Source of the DNA: Methanofollis sp. W23
GTDB taxonomy: Archaea > Halobacteriota > Methanomicrobia > Methanomicrobiales > Methanofollaceae
DNA length: 64,000 bases
Assembly: GCF_017875325.1 (NCBI RefSeq)
Contig: NZ_JAGGMN010000001.1
Coordinates: forward strand, 868,001-932,000
Reading direction: 5' to 3'
A model generated the notes under the pieces. It was given only the letters and a program-made list of their open reading frames with translations, had not been told where the DNA came from and did not search any database. Position numbers and translations under genes: made by a program. This document shows positions 25,578 through 34,753 of the stretch, in pieces (the stretch's first letter is position 1; each line of letters starts with the position of its first letter).

Positions 25578-27521
25578 TTAAATGAAGGAGTCCCGAAGAT
25601 CGTTTGGAAGAGTGGAGATATCCGAAGATTCCCTGGACGCAGGCGACGAGAAGCCCAGGTCTGCCCTGGCAAGACGCACCGAATTTGCCAGGACGACGAG
25701 GGTCCCGATCTGGTGGGCAATGGCGGCGGTCGCCGGGGTGATGAGTCCGCCGGCGGCACACCCGGCCATCACGGCCGCAAACCCGAGGGCAAAGACGACG
25801 TTGGCGGTGATGGTCCTGCTGGTCTGCCGGCCAAGGTGGAGGAACCAGGGGAGGGCGGTGATTCCGCCACGCATCAGGACCACATGTGAAGTTTCGAGGG
25901 CGACAGTGTCCTCGCGTGACCCGATGGCCACCCCGATCTCTGCCTGAGCGAGGGCGGGGCCGTCGTTGGTGCCGTCGCCGACGAAGCAGACGGTGTGTCC
26001 CTCGTTCTGGAGGGCCTTGATATGGTCCAGTTTCTCGGCAGGGAAGAGTCCGGCCTTCACTTCGACGGCACTGACGCCGATCTGCGCCGCGACGTCCCTG
26101 GCCGCGGCCTCGTGGTCGCCGGTGAGGATGACGACGTGCCCTGCTCCCTCGGCCCTGATGGCCGAGACCACGCGCGCCGCCTCAGGGCGGACCTGGTCCT
26201 CGACCCTGATGAGTCCGGCAAAGGCGCCGTCGCGACCCACGTACAGCGGGGTGGCGCCGGCGCGTGCGATCGCCGTCCCGGCCCCAGCGGCGTCTGGAGG
26301 GATGACGACCCCGGCCTGCTCCATCATCTGGGCGTTGCCGACGACGACTCTTCCTGCAGTGGTCCGGGCCTCCACACCCATGCCGTGGGTGAGGCGGGCC
26401 TCGCTCTGCACCGGAACCTCGACGCCGGCATGTTCTGCGCCGGTCATGACCGCCCGTGCGAATGGATGGGGCGAGCCGCGCTCTGCCGCAGCTGCAAGCC
26501 CGAGGAGGGCGTGCTCGTCCTGGCCGTCGGCCGGGACCACTCCGGTGACCGCAGGGGTCCCCCTGGTGAGGGTGCCGGTCTTGTCAAAGACGCAGGTGTC
26601 CACCTGTGCGGCGGCCTCGAGGTACTCGCCGCCCTTGACCAGGACGCCCTTCTTCGCGGCGGCGCCGGTCGCGGCCAGGACCGCAGAGGGAGTGGAGAGA
26701 AGGAGCGCACACGGACAGGCGACGATGAGGAGGGTGATCGCCCGGTGCAGGTCGCCGGTCACGGCCCAGACCGCCGCGGCGATTGCGAGGACGACCGGGG
26801 TATAGACCGCGGCGAAGCGGTCGATGAAAGGGCGGGCAGGTGGGCGGCGTTCGCCGGCCTCTTTTACGAGGGCGACGATCTTCCCGTAGGTCGAGTCCTC
26901 GCCGGCCCTGCTCACCCGCACTTCGAGTGTCCCGTCGAGGTTCACGGTCCCGGCATAGACGCTCCCGCCGGTCCCCTTCTCCACCGGCGTGCTCTCGCCG
27001 GTCATCCTGGACTCGTCGATCCCTGAACTTCCGATGACGACCGTCCCGTCGACAGGGACCAGGTCGCCGGGCCTGACCAGCACCACGTCGCCCGCGACGA
27101 GGTTGTCGGTCCGCACCTCGGTCCACCCCACTCCGTCCTTGCGGAGGGCGTGGTTCGGGTTTGCGACGGCGATCGCCTCGATGTCTCTCTTCGAGCGGTT
27201 AAAGGCGAACTCCTCTGCCATTTCGCCGATGGCCATGATCAGCCCGACCTCGGCGGCGGCGGTATACTCGCCGATGAGGACGGCCGCCGCGATGGCAAGG
27301 GTGGCAAGTTCGCCCACATTCCGCTCTCTTCGCGCAAGCCCCTGCACTGTCTCGACAACGAAGGGGGTCGCGGTGAGGAGGAGGGAGGCGATGGTGAGGG
27401 CGGTGACGAGGAGGGACGGGAGGGCCTGGAGATATCCGCCGACCAATGCGATCGCGAGGAGGAGAGCGGCAAGCCCGATCCTGGTTGTCTCCCTGGTACA
27501 CCATGACGGTAGTTGCATCAC
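25578..27521 (-). CDS. P1B-type heavy-metal transporting ATPase (first ATPase of the operon)
   Basis: 647 residues. TGES at 174-177, CPC at 269-271 (LIVACPCALLLSTP), DKTGTLT with Asp313, GSPHPF as the HP helix motif, GDGTNDGPAL, and a last helix with AHQIGTLVVLANS. The N-terminus begins directly with helices and has no metal-binding domain. The overall sequence is closer to the Cd/Zn/Co branch than its partner, but the terminal HQIGT signature leaves specificity open. The start follows the MarR gene stop by only 6 bp, so the two are cotranscribed. Two different pumps in one operon suggest response to more than one metal or a relay. Confidence 0.92.
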   Translation of the reverse strand: MMQLPSWCTRETTRIGLAALLLAIALVGGYLQALPSLLVTALTIASLLLTATPFVVETVQGLARRERNVGELATLAIAAAVLIGEYTAAAEVGLIMAIGEMAEEFAFNRSKRDIEAIAVANPNHALRKDGVGWTEVRTDNLVAGDVVLVRPGDLVPVDGTVVIGSSGIDESRMTGESTPVEKGTGGSVYAGTVNLDGTLEVRVSRAGEDSTYGKIVALVKEAGERRPPARPFIDRFAAVYTPVVLAIAAAVWAVTGDLHRAITLLIVACPCALLLSTPSAVLAATGAAAKKGVLVKGGEYLEAAAQVDTCVFDKTGTLTRGTPAVTGVVPADGQDEHALLGLAAAAERGSPHPFARAVMTGAEHAGVEVPVQSEARLTHGMGVEARTTAGRVVVGNAQMMEQAGVVIPPDAAGAGTAIARAGATPLYVGRDGAFAGLIRVEDQVRPEAARVVSAIRAEGAGHVVILTGDHEAAARDVAAQIGVSAVEVKAGLFPAEKLDHIKALQNEGHTVCFVGDGTNDGPALAQAEIGVAIGSREDTVALETSHVVLMRGGITALPWFLHLGRQTSRTITANVVFALGFAAVMAGCAAGGLITPATAAIAHQIGTLVVLANSVRLARADLGFSSPASRESSDISTLPNDLRDSFI

Positions 27522-27527
27522 TCTCCC

Positions 27528-27953
27528 TCACATCAGTCGGTTGATCTTTTTGAGCGCCGAGATGAAGACCCCGGTCTCCACTTCGTTCAGGGCCGAGGCG
27601 ATCTCGCCTGCCAGGTGGAGGTGATGGCAGTGGTGGTCGAGGAAGGCCTCCTCCCCCTTGGGCGTGAGTTCGATGATGTACGATCGCCGGTCCTTCTCAG
27701 AGGGCGTCCGCCTGGCATACCCGCCCTTCTCCAACCGGTCGACGGTGACCGTGGTCGTGCCGGTAGTGACGCCGAGGCGTTCGGCAAGGTCTTTCATCTT
27801 CATCCGGCCGTAGTGGCCGATGATCTCGATCGCATGCGCCTCAGAGACGGTCAGAGGACTTGACTGGATGACCGAGGTCTCCCATGATGCAAAGCGGTCG
27901 AAAAATTCCACGAGTTCTTCATTGAGTTCTTCGATGGTGTCCATGGTGATCAT
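27528..27953 (-). CDS. MarR-family transcriptional regulator of the metal ATPase operon
   Basis: 141 residues (or 138 from the second ATG). Residues about 35-110 form the winged helix of MarR proteins (LTVSEAHAIEIIGHYGRMKMKDLAERLGVTTGTTTVTVDRLEKGGYARR, then the wing SEKDRRSYIIELT). Near the C-terminus a HHCHHLHLAGE cluster of four His and one Cys is an attractive metal sensor site. It is the first gene of the operon with two metal pumps, so metal-responsive repression is likely, though MarR proteins more often bind phenolics. Candidate operators lie at 27967-28008. Confidence 0.9.
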   Translation of the reverse strand: MITMDTIEELNEELVEFFDRFASWETSVIQSSPLTVSEAHAIEIIGHYGRMKMKDLAERLGVTTGTTTVTVDRLEKGGYARRTPSEKDRRSYIIELTPKGEEAFLDHHCHHLHLAGEIASALNEVETGVFISALKKINRLM

Positions 27954-28020
27954 GATCCTGTGTTCTTACTATTTGATATTCAAACAATTAGATGAACGTA
28001 CTATTTGAATTTACAGGTTC
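27954..28020 (-). promoter_or_regulatory. Promoter/operator of the MarR-ATPase operon
   Basis: An AT-rich segment just upstream of the MarR start. The 10-bp word TACTATTTGA occurs twice in the same orientation (27967-27976 and 27999-28008, 32 bp apart, about three helical turns). The first overlaps the perfect palindrome TTTGATATTCAAA (27972-27984). This arrangement, close to the expected TATA position, fits a MarR dimer operator. Binding is inferred. Confidence 0.6.
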
Positions 28021-28712
28021 AGGCGTACCTGGCAGGGGGCGAGGAAGGACTTCGCGCTCTGTCGTCATCTCAAGTAAAGTTCAGAATAGCTCTGTAAAAT
28101 TGCTCATGAACCTCGGGCTCACGCATACGTGATGAAAATTTTTCGTTGCAGTCCTTCTGGGTGTGGAGGGATCCCTGATCCTTCTCCTCGCTCCATGACA
28201 GGAGGTGTGAACATTCCCCCATCGCCGCCCCTGCCCCTCTTCGTCTGCTGCGGGTTCCAGGGGGTACTCGCCTCCAGGCGCGAGATGGCAGCGAGTATTC
28301 TGCGATTGAGGGCGGCACGTCTGATCATCATGCCTTCCTACACCCCGGTGCCGGGGGCGCGGCCCCCGGATCCCCTGGATGAAGATTGGGCCGGGAAGGC
28401 AGAGGACAGATCGTTCAGGAAGTGCATCTGTTCTGGTGGATTTTGGTGGGATAAAAACCTCATGCAAACGTGGAAAGACAGTTTTCTGGATTATTTTCAT
28501 GGTAAATCCTCTTGATGGTCTCTTCGCCAGGGGGTGGCAATCCCCTCTTCATGGTCATTGATTATGTCTTACTAGGGCACTGTAGAAGCCCTCCTCTATT
28601 TTTGGCACGAGCGTGATTCTCCTGTCTTCCCCCATGTTCGCCCCGGGGGGGAGTGCAGCCCCCCGCCAAAGAAAACGGTCCAGAAGATTTACCATAAAAA
28701 TATCCTGAACTC
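28021..28712. repeat. Gene-free stretch with decayed MITE copies
   Basis: Pieces of the repeat family: AGCTCTGTAAAATTGCTC at 28089, a hairpin GTGCCGGGGGCGCGGCCCCCGG near 28350, GAAGATTGGGCCGGGAAGGC at 28380-28400, and a left end GGGCACTGTAGAAGCCCTCC at 28575 running into GCCCCGGGGGGGAGTGCAGCCCCCC and ending before the next intact copy. No coding sequence is convincing. Confidence 0.5.
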
Positions 28713-28942
28713 GGTTTTGTAGAAGCCTTCACTCCCTCTCGGTGCAAGGGTGACTCAATCGCCTTCCCACACAATCACGCCGGGGGCTCGGCCCCCGGAC
28801 CTCCGGGAGGAAGATAGGGGGGAAGGCACCATTGATGACCATGGAGAGAGTATTGCTGTCCTCGACCAATCGTAATACGGGGGGTCCGGGGGGCGGCAAG
28901 CCCCCCGGCGAAGAGAACCATCAAGAGGGTTTCTACAGAGCC
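28713..28942. mobile_element. Full-length MITE, 230 bp, without recognisable target duplication
   Basis: GGTTTTGTAGAAGCCTTC on the left, GAGGGTTTCTACAGAGCC on the right, with both GC-rich hairpins (near 28780-28800 and 28880-28910) and the CGCCTTCCC...GGGAAGGC pair. Flanks (CTGAACTC and CTTCCTGG) do not match, so the copy is old, recombined or adjoins another element. Confidence 0.8.
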
Positions 28943-29373
28943 CTTCCTGGAGCGATCGATGAGGGACGGTGATTGAGTCACGCATGCCCCTCAAGGAGAT
29001 AAGAGGATCTACACATCTTCCAGAACAGAACTCTGTACACTTCGTTCATGCCGCCACGACACGCCTCAGGGATAATCACATGCATCATTCTCGTCGGCAG
29101 TCCCGATATGGAAGGGTGGGTTACCGTCTCCGCACCTATCCTGAGGCATTTTCATCTCATGCCCTCGCCGCTCTCGCGCTCCCAACCCCCCTCCCGGCAT
29201 CCGGCCCTACATAAATGAGTTCCGTCGCCGCCGGTTTTCCAAACATTCTTCGGGGAGGCTACATCAGCCCCGAATGCCCGACTATTGATACAGAGGCTTA
29301 TGAAAAGAGCAGGAATAAACCGGTCCAAAAGGCCGGACACACGCAGAAAAAACGCACGCCGGGAGGTCGACAT
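28943..29373. other. Intergenic region with two inverted repeats, no gene recognised
   Basis: GCCTCAGG near 29061 pairs with CCTGAGGC near 29143, enclosing about 70 bp. CATTCTTCGGGG and CCCCGAATG (29241-29273) form a stem with an 11-nt loop upstream of the possible small gene at 29374. Either could be part of a structured RNA, but I cannot name one. Confidence 0.35.
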
Positions 29374-29511
29374 ATGAGCGTCGTCGCCTCGGTCAGAGGG
29401 GTCAGAGATCTCAATGACCTCCCTGAAGGCCTCAGGGCTATCTTCGAGCAGTCGACTGGAGGCATGACACCCGATCGAGTGTCTCCGCCAGGAGGGGGTG
29501 AGCAGATGTGA
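29374..29511 (+). CDS. Possible small protein, 45 aa, with strong ribosome binding site
   Basis: ATG at 29374 is preceded by GGGAGGT at 6-nt spacing, among the best Shine-Dalgarno sites in the window. The product (MSVVASVRGVRDLNDLPEGL, ...AIFEQSTGGMTPDRV..., ending GGGEQM) is soluble and unrelated to the repeat family. No similar protein comes to mind. The frame also stays open upstream to 29215. A hairpin precedes it. Reported as a candidate only. Confidence 0.35.
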   Translation: MSVVASVRGVRDLNDLPEGLRAIFEQSTGGMTPDRVSPPGGGEQM

Positions 29512-30316
29512 CCTTCACTGCCGGGTTATAGTAGCTCTTCTGCCCCGGCCATATACACACAGGTTCCTTAGCACTCCAGGGAAATTACTCTCATATACCC
29601 GGACATCTCGTTGGGGAGGATTCGTCCGGGACTATACTCAGAAATCGCCACACATCGCCACCCTCCAGTGGTTTCACGCACCTAATACCGGATCTGAGAG
29701 GGGGAGGAACCCATTTTTCCACGGCCGGTTCCCCCGGTCGGACACACCTTTGTCTCCATGATGTTTTATGAGGTCACGACTCCAGAAGCACGGCATATCC
29801 CTTCTGGAGAAAGGGGCGATTTTTGCTTGAGAACAGTGCTGGCGTCGACCGCCTGCCTGCATCACGCCCCATGAGCACACCTGATGATCCGCGGTGTAGA
29901 ATCAGGCGAACCCCTGTCTCACGCATACGCGATTGAACATGATCGCGAGTCTCCAGGGTGCTCCCCCCGGTGCGAAATTACAGGGACGATTCGACGATCT
30001 GGGGTGGCGCACCAAGATCATCACGCCTCCCCCCACGCTCTCGTCGGGCACGGCGCCCCCGGAGCCCCGCGATGGCGATAGGGGCGGGAAGGCAGCGAGA
30101 AGCCATGAAGACGGGGTGCGATCCCCCGCCAATCTTCATCGGTGGGGGTCCGGGGGGCGTGCCGCCCCCCGGTGGAGGATAGGGTTCTGAATTTCAGGAA
30201 GGAAAGACTTCGGTTCAGGGCGATTGGTCGGGCTTCAGGAGTTGTGGGATATGCTCATGGTAACCCCTCCTCCATTCCAGGGGTGAGCATGACTCAACCG
30301 CCTTCCAGTATCATCT
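29512..30316. repeat. Gene-free stretch, right part a degenerate MITE
   Basis: 29512-29890 shows nothing coding that I trust. 29898-30190 is a decayed repeat: TGTAGAATCAGGCG at the left, CACGCATACGCGATTGA, GATAGGGGCGGGAAGGC near 30080, hairpin CCGGGGGGCGTGCCGCCCCCCGG at 30148-30171. A short tail leads to the MFS gene stop. Confidence 0.5.
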
Positions 30317-31723
30317 CTAGATCTCGTGCGGTTCCTCCCGCACCCGTCCCCGTGCAAGGGAGAAGAAGATCCCGACGACGCAGAGGGCGGCAAAGAGCAT
30401 GAACGCCAGCGTGGTGCTTTCAAGGAGGGGGGCGTGCTCAGCCGGGGTGATCGTCACCCGCCCGATGATCACCGAGAAGATCATCATCACGACCCCCATC
30501 GAGAGCATCATCCCGACCTGCCTGGAGGTGGCAAGGGTCGCGGAGGCCACCCCATAATACTGCTTCTCCACCGAACTCATGATCGCATTGGTGTTTGGCG
30601 AGGAAAAGAGGGCATAGCCGATCCCGAGGACCACAAGGGAGAGGAGGATGTACAGGAAGGGCGTCTCATTGGTGAGGACGGAAAGCATCGCAAGTCCCGC
30701 CGCACAGAGCCCCATCCCGGTCGAGGCGACGATCCTGGGTTCGATCCGGTCGGAGAGGTGCCCGGCCGCAGGGGAGATGAGGGCCTGGACGACCGGTTGG
30801 GCCAGGAGGATGAGCCCGGCGGTCTGGGGGTCGAGGCTGCGGTTGAACTGGAGGTACAGGGAGAGGAGAAAACTCACCGCAAAGGTGGCGCTGTAGTTGA
30901 TGAGGGCGGCGAGGTTGGAGAAGGTGAAGATATGGTTCTCGAAGAAGAGGCGCACCTGGAGGACCGGGCTCTCGGTGTGCGACTCCCACCAGATGAAGAG
31001 GAGGAGCCCGAGAACCCCGGCGACGATGAGCCCAAAGCCCGTCGTCTCAGGGAGGAGTGTGAGGCCGTACATCAGTGCAAGGAGGGTCGCACCATAGATG
31101 AGCGAGCCGATGAGGTCGAAAGGTTCGTGGCGGGGAGTCGACCATGTGCCCCTGGCCCGCAGGGTGAGATAGATGGCCATAAGGCCGAGCGGGACGACGG
31201 TGAGAAAGATGCTCCGCCACCCCAGGTGCCTGGTCAGCACCCCGCCGAGGAACGGCCCCATCGAGAGCCCGATATAGACCGCGGCCACATTGATCCCGAG
31301 CACCCGCCCGCGCTCGCTCACCGGAAAGACCGCGGTGAGCACGGCGACGGCGGTCACGGCGGTCATGGCACTCCCGACTCCCTGGAGCATCCGCAGGGTG
31401 ATGAGCACCTCCACCGAGGGGGAGAGTCCGCAGATGAGCGTCGAGAGGGTGAAGATGGTGATCCCGGCAAGGAATATTTTTTTCATCCCATGGATGTCGG
31501 CGAGTCGCCCGAAGGGGACAAGAAAGATCGCCGAGGTCAGGAGAAAGGCGGTCTGGATCCAGCCGAGCAGGACGGCGTCGGCCATGAATTCAGCACCGAT
31601 GACTGGGAGGGCGATGTTGATGGACGAACTCATAAAGGGGGTGAGGAACGAAGCAACGGTGGCGATGATGAGAATATTTCTGCGGTCAGATGCCGCACAC
31701 TCCTCCTGAGAATGGGTACGCAT
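30317..31723 (-). CDS. MFS drug exporter, DHA2 (14-helix, EmrB/QacA-like) family
   Basis: 468 residues with 13-14 predicted membrane helices. Motif A-like GRLADIHGMKKIFLAG follows helix 2, motif B-like ITLRMLQGVGSA lies near 110, and motif C-type GLSMGPFLGGVLTRHLGWRSIFL near 155-175 is the antiporter signature. Members use the proton gradient to export hydrophobic toxic compounds or metabolites across the membrane. It seems monocistronic, flanked on both sides by gene-free repeat DNA; no regulator is adjacent. Substrate unknown. Confidence 0.92.
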   Translation of the reverse strand: MRTHSQEECAASDRRNILIIATVASFLTPFMSSSINIALPVIGAEFMADAVLLGWIQTAFLLTSAIFLVPFGRLADIHGMKKIFLAGITIFTLSTLICGLSPSVEVLITLRMLQGVGSAMTAVTAVAVLTAVFPVSERGRVLGINVAAVYIGLSMGPFLGGVLTRHLGWRSIFLTVVPLGLMAIYLTLRARGTWSTPRHEPFDLIGSLIYGATLLALMYGLTLLPETTGFGLIVAGVLGLLLFIWWESHTESPVLQVRLFFENHIFTFSNLAALINYSATFAVSFLLSLYLQFNRSLDPQTAGLILLAQPVVQALISPAAGHLSDRIEPRIVASTGMGLCAAGLAMLSVLTNETPFLYILLSLVVLGIGYALFSSPNTNAIMSSVEKQYYGVASATLATSRQVGMMLSMGVVMMIFSVIIGRVTITPAEHAPLLESTTLAFMLFAALCVVGIFFSLARGRVREEPHEI

Positions 31724-32726
31724 AATCTGTGAGAGATTGTCTGTCCCCTGATATGAATGCCGCGCCAGGGGCCGCGTGAAGAAGGAGGAGTGGAGTGCAA
31801 GAGGATCATTCTCTCGCCCTGTGAGTCATGGCATTCCTGGACGCGTAGCAACATGTTTTCTCACATAATTATTGTTGTCGAACGGTTCTGTAGAATCTGG
31901 CGTGCTCGAAGATCAAAGATCTTCGAGTGGCAAGCCCCCCAGGAAGAAGATACGCATTGAACATATCCCGAAGCTCTCTAGAGTTGAAGATCTCCTTGAA
32001 CTGAAGTGCTTCCTTCTAGAAATTCTACACACTATCCTCGACCGGGGGGCTGGCCGCCCCCCCGACCCCCCGCCGATGAAGAGTGGCGGAGGATTGCGTC
32101 CTGTCTTCATGATTTTTCTCCGCCTTCCCGTCCTCCTCGCCATTCAGGGAGCGAAGAGGGGAGGTGACGAGTGCATGGGTGCACGATGAAAAAGTTGGAC
32201 TCTCTTCATTGTCATCCCTCGCGCTTCATCGGTGAGAATGAGGCCTGGAGAATTTTGGGATACCCTCGGGAAGGAAACTCGGGAAGAAAAAATCTCGTTG
32301 GCCTCCGGGGCGTGAGACCCCCTGACGCGAGATTCCAGGAAAGATTCTGCGATAGGGGGGCACGTCTGATCATCACGCCTTCCACCATCTTCTTGACTCC
32401 CTACAGTCGTCCCCCAGGATGAAGATTGAGCCGGGAAGGCATATTCAAACTCCCTGAAGAGGGATGGCCGTCCACGACCTATCGTGACGCGGGGGGACGC
32501 TGGGGCGGCCAACCCCCTGGCAAAGAGAGAGAGATCAAGACGGGCGAGGGCGGCAATGAGGAGGTATTCCCCTGTGATGTCCTGCATTGAAAGCGGAGCG
32601 CGGACCAGGATCCCCCACAGTTCATGCCCGATTCCACAGAGCAAGAGAATTTTTGATCTTCGCCAACCAGATGAGATCGATCTTCGAGACGTCAGGGACC
32701 TGCCAGGGGAAAAAAGAAAAAAAATT
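31724..32726. repeat. 1-kb gene-free region with degenerate MITE copies and a perfect hairpin
   Basis: The left end GGTTCTGTAGAATC at 31884 is followed by a perfect 10-bp inverted repeat CTCGAAGATC-AAA-GATCTTCGAG (31905-31927). A MITE-like core lies at 32025-32130 (CTACACACTATCCTCGACC, GGGGGGCTGGCCGCCCCCCC). A further decayed copy spans about 32290-32520 (GAAGATTGAGCCGGGAAGGC near 32420, GTCCACGACCTATCGTG near 32470). No gene found. Confidence 0.5.
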
Positions 32727-33192
32727 GGCCCTGTAGAAATCCTCTGGAGAGTTATCTTTGGCTGGGGACGTGCCGCTCGAAAATTCCCAATCTTCTCAGA
32801 CTCGCTGGCGTTCGTTCCCCTGAATCCCCGGCGAGAAGATGAGGGAAGGGAGGTGAGTCGCGCTCACACCAGGAATGCGGGGGGGGTTCCCATGAAAATG
32901 ATCCCGACTATCCTCTCTTCAGGTTTTCATGAGAGTGTGAACGTGCTCTATCACGTTGAAGCCGATACACGGAGGATAGAAAATTCTTCAGATGGACCGA
33001 CCGCCCCTGATCCTCAAATCTTTCCCGCACTCTCGCGCCCGGAGGGCGGCGATGAAACCAGATCTTTCAAAGATCTTTCAAAGGTCCTGTCGCGAAGATT
33101 GGGATCCCGCCCACACGCCGTAGCGCACCTCAGAACATTTTCTTCCCGTATGCGTGAACCCAACAAAGGTTCATGCCCGATTCTACAAAGCC
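32727..33192. repeat. Long MITE-family relative, about 466 bp
   Basis: The left end GGCCCTGTAGAAATCCTCTGG and the right end GATTCTACAAAGCC are proper termini. The interior is twice the usual length and contains the variant core CTCAGACTCGCTGGCGTTCG (32796-32815), found in other long copies. Flanks AAAAAATT and AAAAAAAG agree at only six of eight positions. It directly abuts the intact copy at 33200. Confidence 0.55.
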
Positions 33193-33199
33193 AAAAAAA

Positions 33200-33430
33200 G
33201 GCTCTGTAGAAATCCTCTTGATGAATCTCTCTGGCGGGGGGCTTGCCGCCCCCCGGACCCCCCGCCACACGATAGGACGAGGGCGGCAGCACCCCTCATG
33301 GTCATTTATTCCGCCTTCCCGACCCTATCGTGGTCCCCAGGGGTCCGGGGACAGCGCCCCCGGCCAAAGGGGTAGGAAGGCGGGTGATACATGTCTCCCC
33401 CACACAAGAGGTGAGGGTTTCTACAAAGCC
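33200..33430. mobile_element. Intact MITE, 231 bp, inserted in a poly-T terminator
   Basis: Starts GGCTCTGTAGAAATCCTC, ends GGGTTTCTACAAAGCC. Flanked by seven A on the left (33193-33199) and ten A on the right (33431-33440), a poly-A target duplicated. The right A-run is the T-tract directly after the permease stop. The hairpins GGGGGGCTTGCCGCCCCCCGG (33235-33255) and CCGGGGACAGCGCCCCCGG (33344-33362) are well kept. Confidence 0.88.
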
Positions 33431-33440
33431 AAAAAAAAAA
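33431..33440 (-). terminator. T10 terminator directly after the permease stop codon
   Basis: On the minus strand ten consecutive T follow the TAA of the permease gene (33441-33443) without a gap. Archaeal RNA polymerase terminates at such oligo-T runs without needing a hairpin. The MITE insertion at 33430 has kept it intact. Confidence 0.7.
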
Positions 33441-34742
33441 TTATTCGACCGGGAGGGTGGTCTTCACCTTGAAGCCCTTCGTGATGAAGGCGAGGTACAC
33501 GATCCCGATGATCACCCAGATAAACCCGATCTCTTTTGCGAAAATATCGAGACTGTACCAGATCGCGCCGGTGAGGAGGAACCCGATCGCCGGGATGACA
33601 GCCAGCTTCGGCGTCCCCTCGATTGAGATGTAACGGTAGGCGAGCGAGAGGTGCAGGAGCATGAAGGTCGTCAGCGCCCCGAAGTTGACCAGGGACGAGA
33701 GGTCCTGGAGGGTCAGCACATAGAGGAGCGCACCCGTGATGGTGGCGACGACGACGATCGAGATGTAGGGCGTCTTGTACTTCGGGTGGAGTTTTGCAAA
33801 GATGCCGGGGATATGCCCCTGGCGCCCCATCGAGAAGAGGACGCGGGAGACACTGGCCTGGGCGACAAGACAGTTGCCGACCCCCCAGGCGATGACCGTG
33901 CCGAGCATGCAGAGGACCTGGAGCCAGTCCCCGCCGGTCTCCTGTGCGATAAAGAAGAAGGCGACGTCTGGATCCTCGAAGGCGGCGCCAGGGTGGATCA
34001 CCGCACCAAAGTAGGTGAGCGAGATGAAGAAGAAGGCGACGAGCGGGATGACGATGAGAGCCGCCTTGCTCACGACTTTACGCGCCTCGACCGTCTCTTC
34101 GGCCAGGGTGGTCATCATGTCGAATCCAAGGAAACTGAGCACCGCCACCGAGGCGCCAGAAAGGACAGCCCCCACGCTGAAGGTCTCGGGGTTATAGAAG
34201 GGCGCAAGCGTGAAAGAGAGTGTCGGGTCGGTGAGGATCCGCACGGCGGCGGTGACGACGAAGATCACAAAGACGGCGATCTCGAAGAAGAAAAGTCCCA
34301 TCGTCACCTTTGCGGCCCGCTTGATCCCCAGGATGTTGAGGATCGTCGCCGGGATGAGGAAGACCAGGGCCCAGAGATAGAAGGGGAGACCGGTGGCTGC
34401 TTCGATCCAGAGGGCCGAGACCAGGATGACCAGGCCAGGGATGAGGATATAGTCGAGGAGGAGTGCCCATCCTGCGAGGAACCCGATATGCGATCCTAAA
34501 CTCTCGCGTACATAGGCGTAGGCCGATCCCGCCTCAGGGAAGCGGTAGGCGCACTGGCCATAGGCCCAGGCGGTGAAGGACATGACGATCGCCGCAAGGA
34601 GGTAGACGAGCGGGACATGCCCGTCAGAGAGGACGGCCACGATCCCGTAGATCCCCATCGGGGCGATGGGCACCATGGCGATGAGGGCGAAGGCGACGAG
34701 ATCCCGCAGTCGCAGGACACGCTCAAGCTGAGGTTCTGCCAT
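33441..34742 (-). CDS. APC-superfamily amino acid/polyamine permease
   Basis: 433 residues from ATG 34742 (GGAG 5 nt upstream); a GTG at 34757 overlapping the upstream stop as GTGA is an alternative. About 12 membrane helices. The first helix carries ALIAMVPIAPMGIYG, the unwound substrate-binding segment of APC transporters, and FPEAGSAYAYVRESLGSHIGFLAGW near 75-98 is the classic family sequence. It imports amino acids or amines with cation symport or exchange. It forms a two-gene operon with the acetamidase, so the substrate may be an amide, an amine or a product of that enzyme (inference). Confidence 0.9.
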   Translation of the reverse strand: MAEPQLERVLRLRDLVAFALIAMVPIAPMGIYGIVAVLSDGHVPLVYLLAAIVMSFTAWAYGQCAYRFPEAGSAYAYVRESLGSHIGFLAGWALLLDYILIPGLVILVSALWIEAATGLPFYLWALVFLIPATILNILGIKRAAKVTMGLFFFEIAVFVIFVVTAAVRILTDPTLSFTLAPFYNPETFSVGAVLSGASVAVLSFLGFDMMTTLAEETVEARKVVSKAALIVIPLVAFFFISLTYFGAVIHPGAAFEDPDVAFFFIAQETGGDWLQVLCMLGTVIAWGVGNCLVAQASVSRVLFSMGRQGHIPGIFAKLHPKYKTPYISIVVVATITGALLYVLTLQDLSSLVNFGALTTFMLLHLSLAYRYISIEGTPKLAVIPAIGFLLTGAIWYSLDIFAKEIGFIWVIIGIVYLAFITKGFKVKTTLPVE

Positions 34743-34753
34743 TTTTCTCCGCC

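Noticed and set aside
28129-28515. Frames of 80-140 codons inside repeats (also 5450-5794, 33014-33292, 45631-46122)
   Set aside because: They recur because the MITE sequence recurs (peptides like CRNPLDGSLRRG); non-coding mobile DNA explains them better.
29512-29890. Possible tRNA or other structured RNA
   Set aside because: Several short stems can be drawn, but no cloverleaf, T-loop (GTTCRANNC) or snoRNA box set was found.
30326-31732. 468-codon open frame antisense to the MFS exporter
   Set aside because: Composition (runs of Glu/Asp/Arg/Gly/His) is typical of the antisense frame of a high-GC membrane protein gene; the MFS frame has clear family motifs.
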